From the NCBI GenBank assembly GCA_009602725.1, contig WELB01000010.1, forward strand, positions 1,028,092 to 1,092,091: a stretch of DNA of 64,000 nucleotides, given 5' to 3'. This stretch comes from Spirogloea muscicola. Taxonomy: Eukaryota; Streptophyta; Zygnematophyceae; Spirogloeales; Spirogloeaceae. The translations under genes and the position numbers were made by a program. The notes under the pieces are model-generated. The model was given only the letters and a program-made list of their open reading frames with translations, did no database searches and was not told the origin of the DNA. Each line of letters opens with the position of its first letter. Positions within the stretch are counted from its first letter, which is position 1. This document shows, piece after piece, positions 49,470 to 60,507 of this stretch.

Positions 49470-49900
49470 GGAAGAGAGAGAAGGCGCGCGGTGCGCATGA
49501 AATTGAAAGGGAGGCAAATTCTAGCCTTACAATTGTCCTGTTAACTGGGTAATGAGCTGGCTAAGGAGGACACTAAATATCCCGAGTGGGCACATGCATA
49601 TCTGACAAGCTACACTGAGGCGCCCAACCACCACCACGGAAGCCATTAGCCTGGGCTAATGCACGACCAGCACTCTGGTGTATCGCGAGTGCCTGGGAGC
49701 GCTGTAGACTCAATGATAGCCGCATTCTATAGCATGCAATGATGGCTTGCGGGACGCTAGAATGCCCTAAGCTACCCGCCCGACTACGTCGGCGGGCATC
49801 GACATGCAGTGCCAGGCGATGGAGGAGGGAAGACCACTTCGTTCCGTAGCCGCCGTATATGTTCATGGCGCATGGGATGGTCGCCCAGGGGGTGGTCATT
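49470..49900 (-). mobile_element. LINE C-terminal coding end and 3' UTR (minus), abutting amylase-like gene
   Basis: The minus strand encodes IYGGYGTKWSSLLHRLALHV, MRLSLSLQRSQALAIHQSAG and a LSDMHVPTRD terminus near 49570-49600. The 3' UTR ends in GCGCACCGCGCGCCTTCTCT near 49480. It is nearly identical to the copy at 23090-23575 and has the same orientation as the amylase-like gene just downstream. Confidence 0.8.
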
Positions 49901-49952
49901 GCAGTGCCTCTCCTTCCTCTCCAAGAGTCCATCTTCCCCCCCGCTGGCTCTC

Positions 49953-50290
49953 GGAAGAAGTGGCTCTCCCAATGGGGGCAAGGGCTGTGAGAAGCCAGCC
50001 CGAAAAGAATTGACAAGGTTCGAAGGGGCAAACCTACGAGCTAAGCAGCGACTGCGGGGCCTGAAGAAGAAGTGGCTCTCCCAATGGGGGCAAGGGCTGT
50101 GAGAAGCCAGCCCGAAAAGAATTGACAAGGTTCGAAGGGGCCAAACTACGAGCTAAGCAGCGACTGCGGGGCCTGAAGAGGCTATGGCAGAACGGGGGAG
50201 GATGGACCACTTAGTAGTTACGAGTGAGGAGCCTCACATCCTACAGACTAGCTGCCGGTAAACTATCCCCCTGACGAAAGCCGAGGAGCC
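49953..50290 (-). mobile_element. LINE 3' end (minus) with tandemly duplicated tail
   Basis: The minus strand begins with the last coding residues (GFRQGDSLPAAS region, near 50285), stops near 50214, and continues into the 3' UTR as in the copy at 3240-3450. The roughly 109-base tail unit containing GGGCTGGCTTCTCACAGCCC is present twice in a row (50178-50063 and 50062-49953), nearly identical. Confidence 0.85.
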
Positions 50291-50304
50291 GTTCCTCTCT
50301 CGGA

Positions 50305-50400
50305 GGAGAGAGGAACGGGAAGAAGTGGCTCTCCCAAAGTGGGCAAGGGCTGTGTGTGGCCAGCCCGAAAAGACTTGACAAGGTCCAACGGGGCCAATAA
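50305..50400 (-). mobile_element. LINE 3' tail (minus)
   Basis: The minus strand reads GGCCCCGTTGGACCTTGTCA, AGTCTTTTCGGGCTGGCCAC and ACACAGCCCTTGCCCACTTT, another tail hairpin. It is fused at its 5' side to a plus-strand LINE fragment. Confidence 0.7.
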
Positions 50401-51010
50401 AGGCGACCGCTCACACCCAGCCCAAGGTGCCATCAAGGCAGGGTATGCGGTCACCTGCGCCGCTCGAGCTAAGGAGCTCAAATATGCTGATCATCTGCGG
50501 GAAGACGATTTCTTCCCGCTGGCTATCGACACGCATGGGGCGTTGGGCGCTCGGTGGCTCGAGCTGCTCAACCAGCTCGCCACGCCATCGTCCGCCGCTT
50601 CCATGGGCAGCCAGTGGACTTTCCTGCAGCCGGGTCGCTAGCGCTGGTGTACTGGATGCGCTTGGCCGTCTCGCTGCAGAGGTCTATGGCCCGCGCGCTG
50701 CACCTGCGTGCCGGCAGAGCCCTCGCTGCTGCCTCTGGCTCTGGCCAGGGGACCCACTTCCAGGAGCCTAGCTTCTCCGACCTGAGGCTTAGCAGGGGTT
50801 ACTGAGTAATACGTAGTTGCTTGTTTCTTGGCGCTTCCCCTGGCCCCCTTCTCTCTCTCTCTTCTCGTACTTAGTTCCGTCTCTTTTTTGGGCTGGCTTT
50901 TCCAGCCCCTATCCTCAATGGGCGAGCCCTTTCTTTTTTGTCCATTCTTTTTTGGGCTGGCTTTGCCGGCCCCTCTTCTCTATGGGCGCGCACTTCCTTT
51001 CTTTAAGAAC
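50400..51010 (+). mobile_element. LINE C-terminal coding end and 3' UTR (plus)
   Basis: Encodes the LINE C-terminus in two adjoining frames: FFPLAIDTHGALGARWLELL near 50510-50570 and MRLAVSLQRSMARALHLRAG to FSDLRLSRGY, stop near 50805. This suggests one frameshift. The 3' UTR carries two hairpins, GGGCTGGCTTTTCCAGCCC (about 50890-50908) and GGGCTGGCTTTGCCGGCCC (about 50954-50972). It is closest to the full-length copy at the window start. Confidence 0.8.
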
Positions 51011-51059
51011 AAAAGCGCCGGAAAGCAGTGGAGGTTACGGGTGCGAGAGCGAAAGAAAG

Positions 51060-51205
51060 CGAACCTGGGACACCGTCGCCACGAGAAAGCTAGCTACCGT
51101 CTAGCTGTGTGGTTTTGGCGCCTCTCGGCCCACTGGACCTTGTTCATTCTCTCTGGGCTGGCTTTTCACAGCCCCCGCCCCTTTGGAAAGTGCTCACTTC
51201 GTCTG
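51060..51205 (+). mobile_element. LINE 3' tail (plus) upstream of COG8
   Basis: Reads GGCGCCTCTCGGCCCACTGG, ACCTTGTTCATTCTCTCTGG and the hairpin GGGCTGGCTTTTCACAGCCC (about 51156-51175), ending about 125 bases before the COG8 start codon. Confidence 0.65.
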
Positions 51206-51327
51206 TCTAGGTGAACTCCCATCGCGATCCTTAGCGGCTGGCTGGACCGACCTCACAGCAGGGGCGGCCGGGCCGCCTGCGCCGGCCGCGGTCTCTCCGC
51301 CGCCGCCGCCGCCGCCACGGCTGCCNG

Positions 51328-54300
51328 ATGGAGTCGCGCGCGGCCTCCGGCGCCGAGGCCGGAGGCTCGCCGCAGGACGAGCTCCAGGATGCCTACCTCT
51401 CCGAGCTCCTCTCCTACAGCCTCGAGCACCTGAGCAAGGTTTGCCTGCTGACATCGACAGGCCCCTGGCTCCTGAAATTGGTCATGCTGCCGGTCCCCGC
51501 CTCCTCTTCTCGTTGGCTCAGCCAGACTTGTCGTCCACGAGAGATGTTTCAATTGAGAGCGCGGTCTATCTGGCCGACTTACCAGCCCCTTGGCCTCATC
51601 GCGGCAACCTCCAAGGAACAAACAATGTAGAGCCTGGGTGTGTGGATCCCGTCTCTTCCAAACACAGGCCGCCTGTTTGGCTTCAACTCAAGCGTTTAAC
51701 GGCCTGGACTTCGTCGGATACATATGTAGCGTCCTATGGCAAACCCTTACAAAGCACCAGAGTGATCCAGGCCAAGCTCAGTATTTGCCCTTTGCAGGTG
51801 TTTGGAGGGTGTCTGTACAGCTATGTTGCTTATGAAGATTTATTTCTAGTCCTGGTGGCTTTCCTACTTAGATGACTACTTCTGCATCTCTGAGCTGCAG
51901 AGCCTTTCTTCGTTAGGTTCCTGCCAATTGCAGGATGTTAGAAACGGCTCTGCCAGCAGGGTCCTCGGTGTCGATCAGGACACCTCCATCGTGCATGGTA
52001 GCTACATTGCATTCTCAACCAGCCCCCGCAGCCTTTCACGAATCGCATCAGGTTCCAAGGTTGTGCTTGATACTTTTGATGGCCCCTGAGTAGAGCTTGC
52101 TGTGTTGACCTACTCAGGAACCAGAGCTCCTGAGAACAGAGGCAGAACGGATTCAACGACAGATGCAGGAAGTTGCAATAGGGCATTATCGGGCCTTCAT
52201 TGCTGCAGCTGAAGCTGTGCAGTCTATACGAAAAGAGATAGCTAAAGTGGACCTGCACTTGGAGTCGCTGGTGAATACTGGAACTACTTTGGTCAAGGCT
52301 GGCATGTGGCATGCTTTGGCCTGGCTGTGGACCTCTGATTCTGGTTGCCAGACACAGACGCAGCATTCCTGAAGTGCATTGTTGATGGAGTCTGTCACAA
52401 GCCAGTTCAATGGTGGTGCTTGTAGAGCCGTGACCTTACGGGCATTGTTCCTCGAGGTTCCAGTGGAGCTGCTGTTTCTCTGTCCTTATGATTTATACGA
52501 TGCTAACAGGAATGTCTACTTTCGCAGATTCAGGAGGTGCCAAAGCTGACAAATGGTTGCAATCAATTTATGGAGGACGCTCAGATCACAGTAGAGAAAC
52601 GGAGGCTCAACAGGACAATGCTGGCAACACAGCCAACCTTGTTGGACCTTTTGGAAATACCACAGTTGATGGACACGTGAGCTTATACTGTCCAGCTTAG
52701 TACTGGACATACCTATCCCATTCTCTCAGTGCACTTTGCTAACTCTCAGTGCACTTTGCTAATCTGGATAAGCGTCATGGCACTCAGGCCTCTTCTTTGT
52801 GTGGCTGTGAAGTACTTGATAGGCTGCACTCTGGTATACAGCATGCAGCAGTAGCTTGATCACCCGCAAATCGCATATGAGGTATATGGCTCAGTTGTCT
52901 TGATGGGCGGAAACGTACGTTTGCTGACAGGTGTGTCCGAAATGGAAACTATGATGAGGCTCTTGATTTGGAGGCATTCGTCTCGAAGCTGGCCACGATG
53001 CACGCAAAGTACGTACACCCTCTTTCGACCCCCCCATCCTGCATGATGAGATAAGACCGCAGATGAATATTGCCTCTGACGAGTCACATAGCGATTGTCT
53101 TTGACCTCCCCAGGCTACCCGTTATCCAAGCTTTGGCAGAAGACGTTCGACAGATCACGCAATCAATGTTGTCACAATTACTACAAAGATTGAGATCAAG
53201 CATCCAGGTAGCTTAATGTCCTTCAAAATGTAGGACTGCTACATCGCATGTGGCACAATCTGCGGCACTTGCTAGTCGTGCTTGCTTGGACAGATGAATG
53301 TAGAAAGTTGCTGACATTTTAGAGAGCGGAGCCCGTACATATGATGTCAATTGGTTTGGCTGCCAGCTTGTCATGGAGGCTGCATGCCGGACCTTTAGCT
53401 CACACACTGTCGTACTTGTGCAGCTTCCAGAATGTCTTCGAGTTATTGGCTATTTGAGAAGACTTGCTGTATTCACAGAGCATGAGATGAGATTGCAGGT
53501 ATTTTGCATGTCAGCTGATGAATAGGAGAGTAGTTTCTGTATGATACGCAGGGATATTGCAGTGCAACGTGCTTCTCACATGACAGGCTTTGTTCTTATC
53601 CTAAATTCTAGCCTACTTTTCTTTTACTAGAGTGCTCCCCATGTGCCAGAATGATGACTCGAATCAATCTGCCGTGCTGTGCAGCGCATGCTGACCCGCA
53701 TATGTCTTCTTGTTGTGCACAGTTCTTGAGGTGTCGAGAGGCTTGGTTGACAGACATTGTTGAGGAGCTTGACAAAAGCAGTCCATATGACTACTTGAAG
53801 AGGATGACAGATTGCCACAGAGTCCACCTATTTGATGTGGTGATGCAGTACCGAGCTATCTTCTCAGATGACACCTCTGGGCTAGAAGAACGGGGCGATG
53901 GTGGCCTCATATATAGTTGGGCCATGCATAGAATCACTTCCTATCTCTCCGTTTTGAAAGCTGTCCTCCCGAAGATCACGGACGGGGGATCTTTGGCCAG
54001 CGTCTTGGAGCATTGCATGGTGAGGACATGACACGTTTGCCAAAACAACGTGACCATCTGAAGCAACTCTGAACATTGTAGTTGACGACTTGACATGTTG
54101 ATAGTTGGCTTCTGACATGATGAGCCTCCAGTACGCCTTCCAGGCACAACTAGCACCAGTGTTCGTCCACCTTTGACATGTTGCTCACACAATGGGCTCA
54201 TTGTGAGGGGTCTTGCATTTTGCAGTATTGTGGAATGAGCCTTGGAAGAGTCGGCCTTGACTTCCGGGGCTTGCTTCCCCCACTCTTCGAAGCGTAAGTT

Positions 54301-55954
54301 GCCAGCCTGCGACTTGGTACCTGGCGTTGTGGTACCTGGCGTTGGCTGTCATTTGAGTTCATGCTCACAATGAATGCTCTCAGCACAGGAGCTTTTTATT
54401 CCTCTGACATGCATGACTTGTGCCCAGGTGTATGCGGGACTTGTTCGTGCGATGCCTTGGTGCTGCTTTGGAAAGTTCTCAGGTGTGTGCTTGCTGTGCA
54501 ACAGACTCAACTGCAGGCACTGGTTGCCCAATGCCTGACTGAATAACAATGTTGCAAGCCTCAACCTTCAAGCTGCTGTCATCAGCCCTGTAATACGAGT
54601 GAAGTGCATGTACTAGAACAATGTGGTGAAGCATTGTGGGATGTGTATAATGCAGCAAGTTCTAGACTTACATCGCTGGGTACCCTTGCCAGCCATGGGG
54701 TCTGGGCTGCGCTCCTCTGCTGGCAATGACTCTTCTGACGACGTTGCACCACCCTACTCTTTGATGGAGCACCCTCCCTTAGCCGTCTTTGTCAATGGTG
54801 AATCAATAGCCCCTACTCTCCATATGACTATGCCTGCTTGGTATCGTCAACCATGCCTGCTTGTCTGCTTAGCTCCTACACGTATGTTCAGAGCCACAGC
54901 GCCCTTGCAAGACCTGCACAATGACTCTACATCCCTACACCACCAAGCCTCGAACTGATATTGGGTAAGCATCTGCACGTTTCAATATATTCGACACGTT
55001 GAAGTTGCTTGTCAGCCTTGTCTTGATCGTCTGCAGGTGTGCTTGCTGCATTAAATGAGCTGAGGCATTGTGCCCCCATTGCATTGAGAGGCCAGTTAGC
55101 AAAGGAGTTGCAGAAGACCCTGGAGAATGTGTCCTTCTCCCTTGTGCGATACCATCAAACTCAGATCCTCCGAGATCCTGAGCAGCAGCTCTTCTCATCC
55201 ACTTGCCGGGCTTTTGTGGAGGTTCTTGCCAGAACACCTCTTTTGGCCAGTCTCACATCTGTGTGTGCTTGGATCTCAATCATGGAAACATGTATGTGCA
55301 CTTGGAGATCAGTCTATTGAATATGTGAGTCATGGACAAGATTTGCAGCCTACAGTTGCAGATCCTGCGGAGGCGGCAGCTGTACTTGTCTCTTCACTGA
55401 CTTCGGATTTTCCTCGGTGCGTGGCAACTACGCACTGCTTCCAGGTAGCTTGTCCATATGTAATTCTGTGCTTCTCAAGGTGCTACCCTTGTGCACAGAC
55501 GCTGGTGGACACAGGCGCCATCTCCCAGCCCGTGCAGAAGTTGATCCAGGCCAGTCTTCCACCCCAAGCTGCTGACAAGGACAGGCAGCATAGGCAGGAG
55601 GCTGCGCATCAGAGTGCGGCAACGAGCAGCAGCAGCCTTGGCAGTGGCCAGAATGGGAGCGAAGCCCAGGAGGCAGATGGCACCGGCCACGACAGGAGAG
55701 ATGCCGACAGAGGATCAGCTGAAAATGGGCACAGAGGGCAGGACGGTAGCAGGGACGCAGTCGCTGCGAGTTTGCCCACAGAGTTACAAGAAACGGCCGT
55801 GGCAACAAGGGCTGATTTGGGCGGCAGTGCCAATCACCTCACATCAGGCAAGCTGCCTGTAAAGCTGGGTGGAACTTTGCCAGCCATGCCGGCCGCAAAG
55901 CCCCCACCTGCTGCCCCCCGGCCGAGGTCTGCTCAGGTGGTCACAAGGAGCTAG
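51328..55954 (+). CDS. COG8: Conserved oligomeric Golgi complex subunit 8, 12 exons
   Basis: Subunit of the COG tethering complex for retrograde traffic within the Golgi. Exons: 51328-51438, 52118-52270, 52528-52676, 52931-53008, 53114-53207, 53424-53498, 53723-54019, 54226-54293, 54428-54482, 54656-54797, 55037-55221, 55445-55954; GT-AG, 638 residues. Family blocks: [133 protein letters not shown] and [10 protein letters not shown]. The last exon adds about 130 low-complexity residues after FSRCYP. An undetermined base two bases before the ATG means a slightly longer start is possible. Confidence 0.94.
52722..52763 (+). repeat. 20-base tandem duplication in COG8 intron 3
   Basis: CTCTCAGTGCACTTTGCTAA occurs twice in direct succession. 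Confidence 0.85.
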
Positions 55955-56750
55955 CAGTGGGCCACCCAGCTGAGGTGACCTCTCCGCAGCTTCTAACCCC
56001 AGCGATGTGTGAGGTCCTCCCAAGTCTTTGGGAGAGCCCATGACAGTCGGACAGCAGGTTCAGCCGGTGTGTGTACCTCTGCCAAAAAGCAGAAGACTAT
56101 AGTTCGTATCCCTATTCTTTCTCTCCACCCTCCGATATTGTTGAGAGCTCCTTCGCGTTCTTTTTGGCTTCAACAACATTACAACCCAAACGCCAGGTCG
56201 ATCATGCAGCCTCACAGAGACTGAGGAAGCACAATTGGTATGTGGTTGAGGATGTCTTTTACGCCTGGACGCTTGGGTGGGGGAGTAAATCAGTTCTCAG
56301 TGATGCGGCTCTGAGACCATTCGTCATGCAAAAAGCATAAATGTGAAACTCTACATGGTTGACAATTGCTTAGTGACAGGGACAGATTTTGGAGGTCGTC
56401 ACTTGAGATCCTGATGCCTTAATTTAAATAAGCACGCGTATGTGCTCCTGCGCTGCTTACATGCCCTTGATTGATGGCGATGTCAGCACCACCATTGACA
56501 GCCATGTACTCGTCCGTGGGATGCTGGCCTGGCCTGTCAGTTCTTCCGGTATCTTGGCAAACCTGCTGTCTTATTGCTGAAGCATTACCAATTCGGTACT
56601 TGAATCTGGGCCTACAACATGGGGCTAACCTCAGATCCTGAAGGCAGGCCCCAGATGTTGAAGCATGCTCTGACTATCAGTGATGACCATTATCAGGTAC
56701 TCGTGTGGGCAACGATCATAGATACAGGGAGACCCGGCCCAAGAGGAGCT
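55955..56750. other. No gene recognised
   Basis: COG8 3' UTR and intergenic DNA. No supported exon, RNA gene or LINE tail. Confidence 0.45.
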
Positions 56751-56756
56751 CTGTAC

Positions 56757-57292
56757 CTAACGTGTCTCAGCCTGGACCTCGTGCTTACTGTAAATGCGAT
56801 AGCCTTTCCATTCTGACTCGATACTGAGGACCCACGCCACTCCACAGTCTCTAACATAGCATGCTTCTGGCTGGTCCGGCAAGAGCACGAAGTTGCCACA
56901 AGGGCTGCACCTCTCTGCGGACCCCCAGTGTCTTGACAGGACAGAGCTGCCCAGCACCAGCTGCACCAGATACCGCTGCCGGTGCAGGATCGTCCTGGAG
57001 TTGGTCAGTCCGGGCCGTCTCTGCTACCACATCATCAAGGAGCCACACCGCAATCCTGCACTGCCTTTCACTTGGCACACTGGGGATGAGACTCTGCGCA
57101 GTATCTGGTGCTAGTTTCCAGGCCGGCGTGCGCCACAGGGATTGCCATCGCTGCGTGGCACCTGGGCAGGTCCTCCCTCGAGGAACAGCGCGACGCAGGA
57201 CGTGGGTTGGCAGGCTTGCACTTCCAGCCTACGTATGTGGACGTTAGCGTTTCCGCATAGTTGAGGTCCAGCTTGACGCTGGCTCTCGGCAT
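56757..57292 (-). CDS. Possible unrecognised gene, 5' exons only
   Basis: ATG at 57292 opens MPRASVKLDLNYAETLTS, followed by a plausible donor (TAC/GTAGGC). Further minus-strand segments look protein-like: IAVWLLDDVVAETARTDQL near 57000-57055, and CGVAWVLSIESEWKGYRIYS near 56790-56850. I do not recognise the family and could not find a single consistent splice set. If real, it starts 57 bases from the next plus-strand gene, a compact head-to-head pair. Confidence 0.25.
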
Positions 57293-57349
57293 GGCTGACC
57301 TGGTGAGAGGGAGACGCTGACCTTGGCGGGCCAGATCGGAGGGCCCAGC

Positions 57350-59215
57350 ATGGCGGCTGCCACACAGCAAGTGGTGAAGGATGCGGGTGCCGCTTCTGAC
57401 GAGAGGCCAGTGTCAGTGGCAGCGCCACCGGCACTGCCCCTGCCTCCACCAGCGGCGACCGCGCCGCGGGGCCTGCTGCAGGACCTCATCTCACGCACCC
57501 GTGCCTGCTGGTACCAGCCGGTGGAATTTTTTGTGGCGTGGCAGGGTGTTCTCACAGTCATCTATCAGGGCATCCCGCCAGCCTTTGAGGAGGTAAGTGC
57601 TTGATAAGGAGTAGGGTCTAGAGGTTAGGTTCAGGGTTTTAGGGTGTAGAGTTTAGGGATTAGGTGCAGACCTCCGGAAGGCCGGCCGGCAGTGCACTGC
57701 CCACTACGTCAAGCGCCATTTGCCTCCCAGTAGCAGCCACTATCAGAGATGCTACAGTCCAGGGTTTGTGGAAAGGGATCTGTAAGTAGGGCTTAAGCAG
57801 TAGAGAATTGTGAGGATTACAGGTTCAGTGTCTACTTTTCATGCAGAGTCAATCAATGCAGGCCGCCATGGCAAGTGGGCAGCTCTTAAGGGTCTGTAAC
57901 TGGTAATCACTGGTACGTGCAGTGCTCCTCACACGCTGCTCCTGAGCTGCCTGAAAGCTGCCGTGCAGCTCAAGCTGGCAATCGAGGGGCTGTCACCCGC
58001 TGTCGTGCGCGAGAACCCTGGCTCCAAGTGGCCCAAGACCAGCCTGGCCTGCCTGCGCGACGGAGCCCGGTTGAGCCCGTATCAGCTCGTAGCACTGCGG
58101 CACATCTGCAGGCAAGCTCCGCCGGCTCTCAGCTGCATTGGTTGTACCCTTTCTGGGGTAAGCTAACAGTCTAGGGTGGTACTTACGAGGCAACATGTCA
58201 CTGCGTGTCACCACACTCCAAGAATCAGTAGTAGCCAGCACCGAGCTTCAGGGGACCAGTGATTCCAGTCCACTCAAACTTTGGTCCACTCCAAATGAGG
58301 GCGGTCAAGCTGTTGGGGATACTCCCTCCGCACGGATGGCTCATGCAGGCCTTCAGAAGTGGAGTGCTGAGCTCAAGCTGTGATTTGAGATTTTGAGCCG
58401 TTACTATGGAGGGTCATACAGCTTATAGCTTGACCTTGTAGCCCTTCAGTCAAGGACTATCTACGGAGTGTTGTAGATAGTCCTTGTCCTAACATCTTGT
58501 CCCAAATGTCAATCTTGCAACTTACATGTATGGATATATTCGTCATACATATGAGTTGCGTCTTAGCTGACAATGGCCATAAGTAAGCTGTGCCAGACCC
58601 ACGAGTTTGGTTGCGGCCGTCCAAATCTGTTGCAGCGAAGAAAATGCAGCTCTTGCAGCAGCCCCGCCGATCCTTGTGGACAAGCTATCGGTGGTCACCT
58701 ACGAGAGCTGCTGCCTGGACCGCACGCTGGTCGTGGCTGATGTAGCGCTGGCGCTGCCGGTGGATCCCCGCCCGCCCACGAGGGCGCAGCAGGAGGCTGT
58801 GCGTGCTGTTGCGGATGAGTTCGCCCCCGCCAACCTCGACAACTATTGGTTTCACGCAAGCAAGGATGGTGAGACAGCGCTTCTCAAGCAGCTTACGCTA
58901 GAGCGTAAGCACTAGCACAGTGAGGATTATGACATTTATGAATGACTTCATAAGTGTCAATGTGTTTGACAACTTTAGCGATTCAGTGAAGAAGGATGGT
59001 ATATAAAGCTCACAACGGCAATTTGTCCCCTTGGCACAGGCAACCGCTCGCAGCACTACAGGGTGCCCGGGCTGGGGTCCACCATCGTGCATTTTCTCAG
59101 CCATAGTCCTCTGGCTTTGGCGCGGTTCCGTGCGCGTGTGGACGACATGCTGCCTGGCATGTACGACTGGTTCTCTGAGGGCTCACTACACATTACTCTT
59201 CGAGCGATCACGTGA
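57350..59215 (+). CDS. Conserved protein of unknown function with C-terminal H-x-T-L motif, 4 exons
   Basis: Exons: 57350-57592, 57969-58111, 58636-58868, 59040-59215; 264 residues. I do not recognise a named family. The protein opens MAAATQQVVKDAG and contains WYQPVEFFVAWQGVLTVIYQ, LKLAIEGLSPAVVRENPGS, LVDKLSVVTYESCCLDRTLV, LDNYWFHASKDGNRSQHYRV and PGMYDWFSEGSLHITLRAIT. The ending resembles the second H-x-T/S-x motif of 2H phosphoesterases, but no clear first motif is seen, so that link is speculative. Intron 2 starts with GC (TGCAG/GCAAGC); a GT donor 45 bases downstream gives the wrong phase. The final TGA coincides with a good donor (CAC/GTGAGC), so another exon could follow. Confidence 0.7.
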
Positions 59216-60507
59216 GCCAGCCTGGCTGCAACTTAGCGAGGCCCTGGAGGCAAAACCTTCTGATCCAGCTGTTGAGGGGTCCCACAGACAATCAGCAGTA
59301 AGCTGCTTGTCCGAGTTCCATCTGTTGAGAAGCTGCGATACTTCTGACTTGTGCATTTCTCTCTCATTGTGCGTATGTATTACTCTGGCTGCCGTTCCCC
59401 TACTTGTGTGTGCTGCACTGACAATTAGTCTAGTAGGTGATTGAGCCTCTCGACTACACTGAGATATGGATTGGGTGCACCGCACCAAGCCATTTCTCAA
59501 AGTTGCTGCATAAGCTTAGTAAATGCATCACTTGCAGGCTGTAAAGGGAACTGGTCGTCAGATCATCAAACTCTGATCAGCTTGAGGGAGTGCGGTTTAT
59601 TGATTTAGTGGATGACATCAATAATGTGGTGACAGGGCACCACAGGGAAGAGGGTAATGAGGAAGCATAACTGTATGTGATCATCTCTTACTTCTTACCT
59701 CGCTGCACTTGCATCATTCACTATACATGACAGCGATTAGGCACATGCTGTAAGAATCTGTGACCCTAAAATATGTGACCTTTATTGAATGAATAAAGAG
59801 AATAAAGAATGTCTCTAGTCTATGTCTCCTATTTCTAAGTACATGTACAGCGTGCGTCATGTTCGTCTCTATGAGGGGACAGCAGATCATGAGTCCAACA
59901 TGTAAATCTTGCACTTCAGCAAAAGCACATACTGGTGGACAAAATTCCTTCCCCAAGCTTGGACGTCCTAAGAAAGCCGAATGCAGTAATAGCTACTGCC
60001 AACTACTCTTGCGCCCGGAGACTCTGGGTAAGTGTGTGCAGGTATAGATTTATCTGTCCTGCACTTGAATGTCTTGGCAGGAACTTGCTCCGAGTTATAG
60101 ATGGCCCAGCTATGCTGCACGCCAGGAGTCTGTGCCATGTGCTGGAGGCTGGTGCCAAGCAAGAACTTGCTCAGGAGCAGTAGTTGACTTTGCAGCTGCC
60201 ACCAAGGGCAAGGCGGCCCTCGCATGCAACGTAATCGAGCCACCCATCGGGGCCTTGCTCCTGCCCGCCGCCAAGCGGGTGCTCGCCCGCCGCCGGAGCC
60301 ATGCTCTGCCGTGGCTGGCCACTCCCCTTGTACCTACAAAATCAGAGGTCGGGACACTACTATATCGGTATATTTCGGGAACATAATCAGGCAGCGCTAT
60401 TGAGAATGGAAACGCTGTTAGTCAGTGGGGTTTCTGCGAGCCTTCTCCTGCACACACCTAATTTCAATTAGTAGCATTGCAGTTGGGCAAGAGCCTGCCA
60501 GCAAGTC
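59216..60507. other. No gene recognised
   Basis: Convergent interval with AT-rich stretches at 59560-59860. The segment 60190-60330 is GC-rich and could be an exon, but no family is recognised. Confidence 0.4.

Noticed and set aside
57600-57665. Telomere-like words (TTTAGGG, TTAGGT, TTTTAGGG)
   Set aside because: They are degenerate, not tandem, and lie inside an intron. Not an interstitial telomere array.
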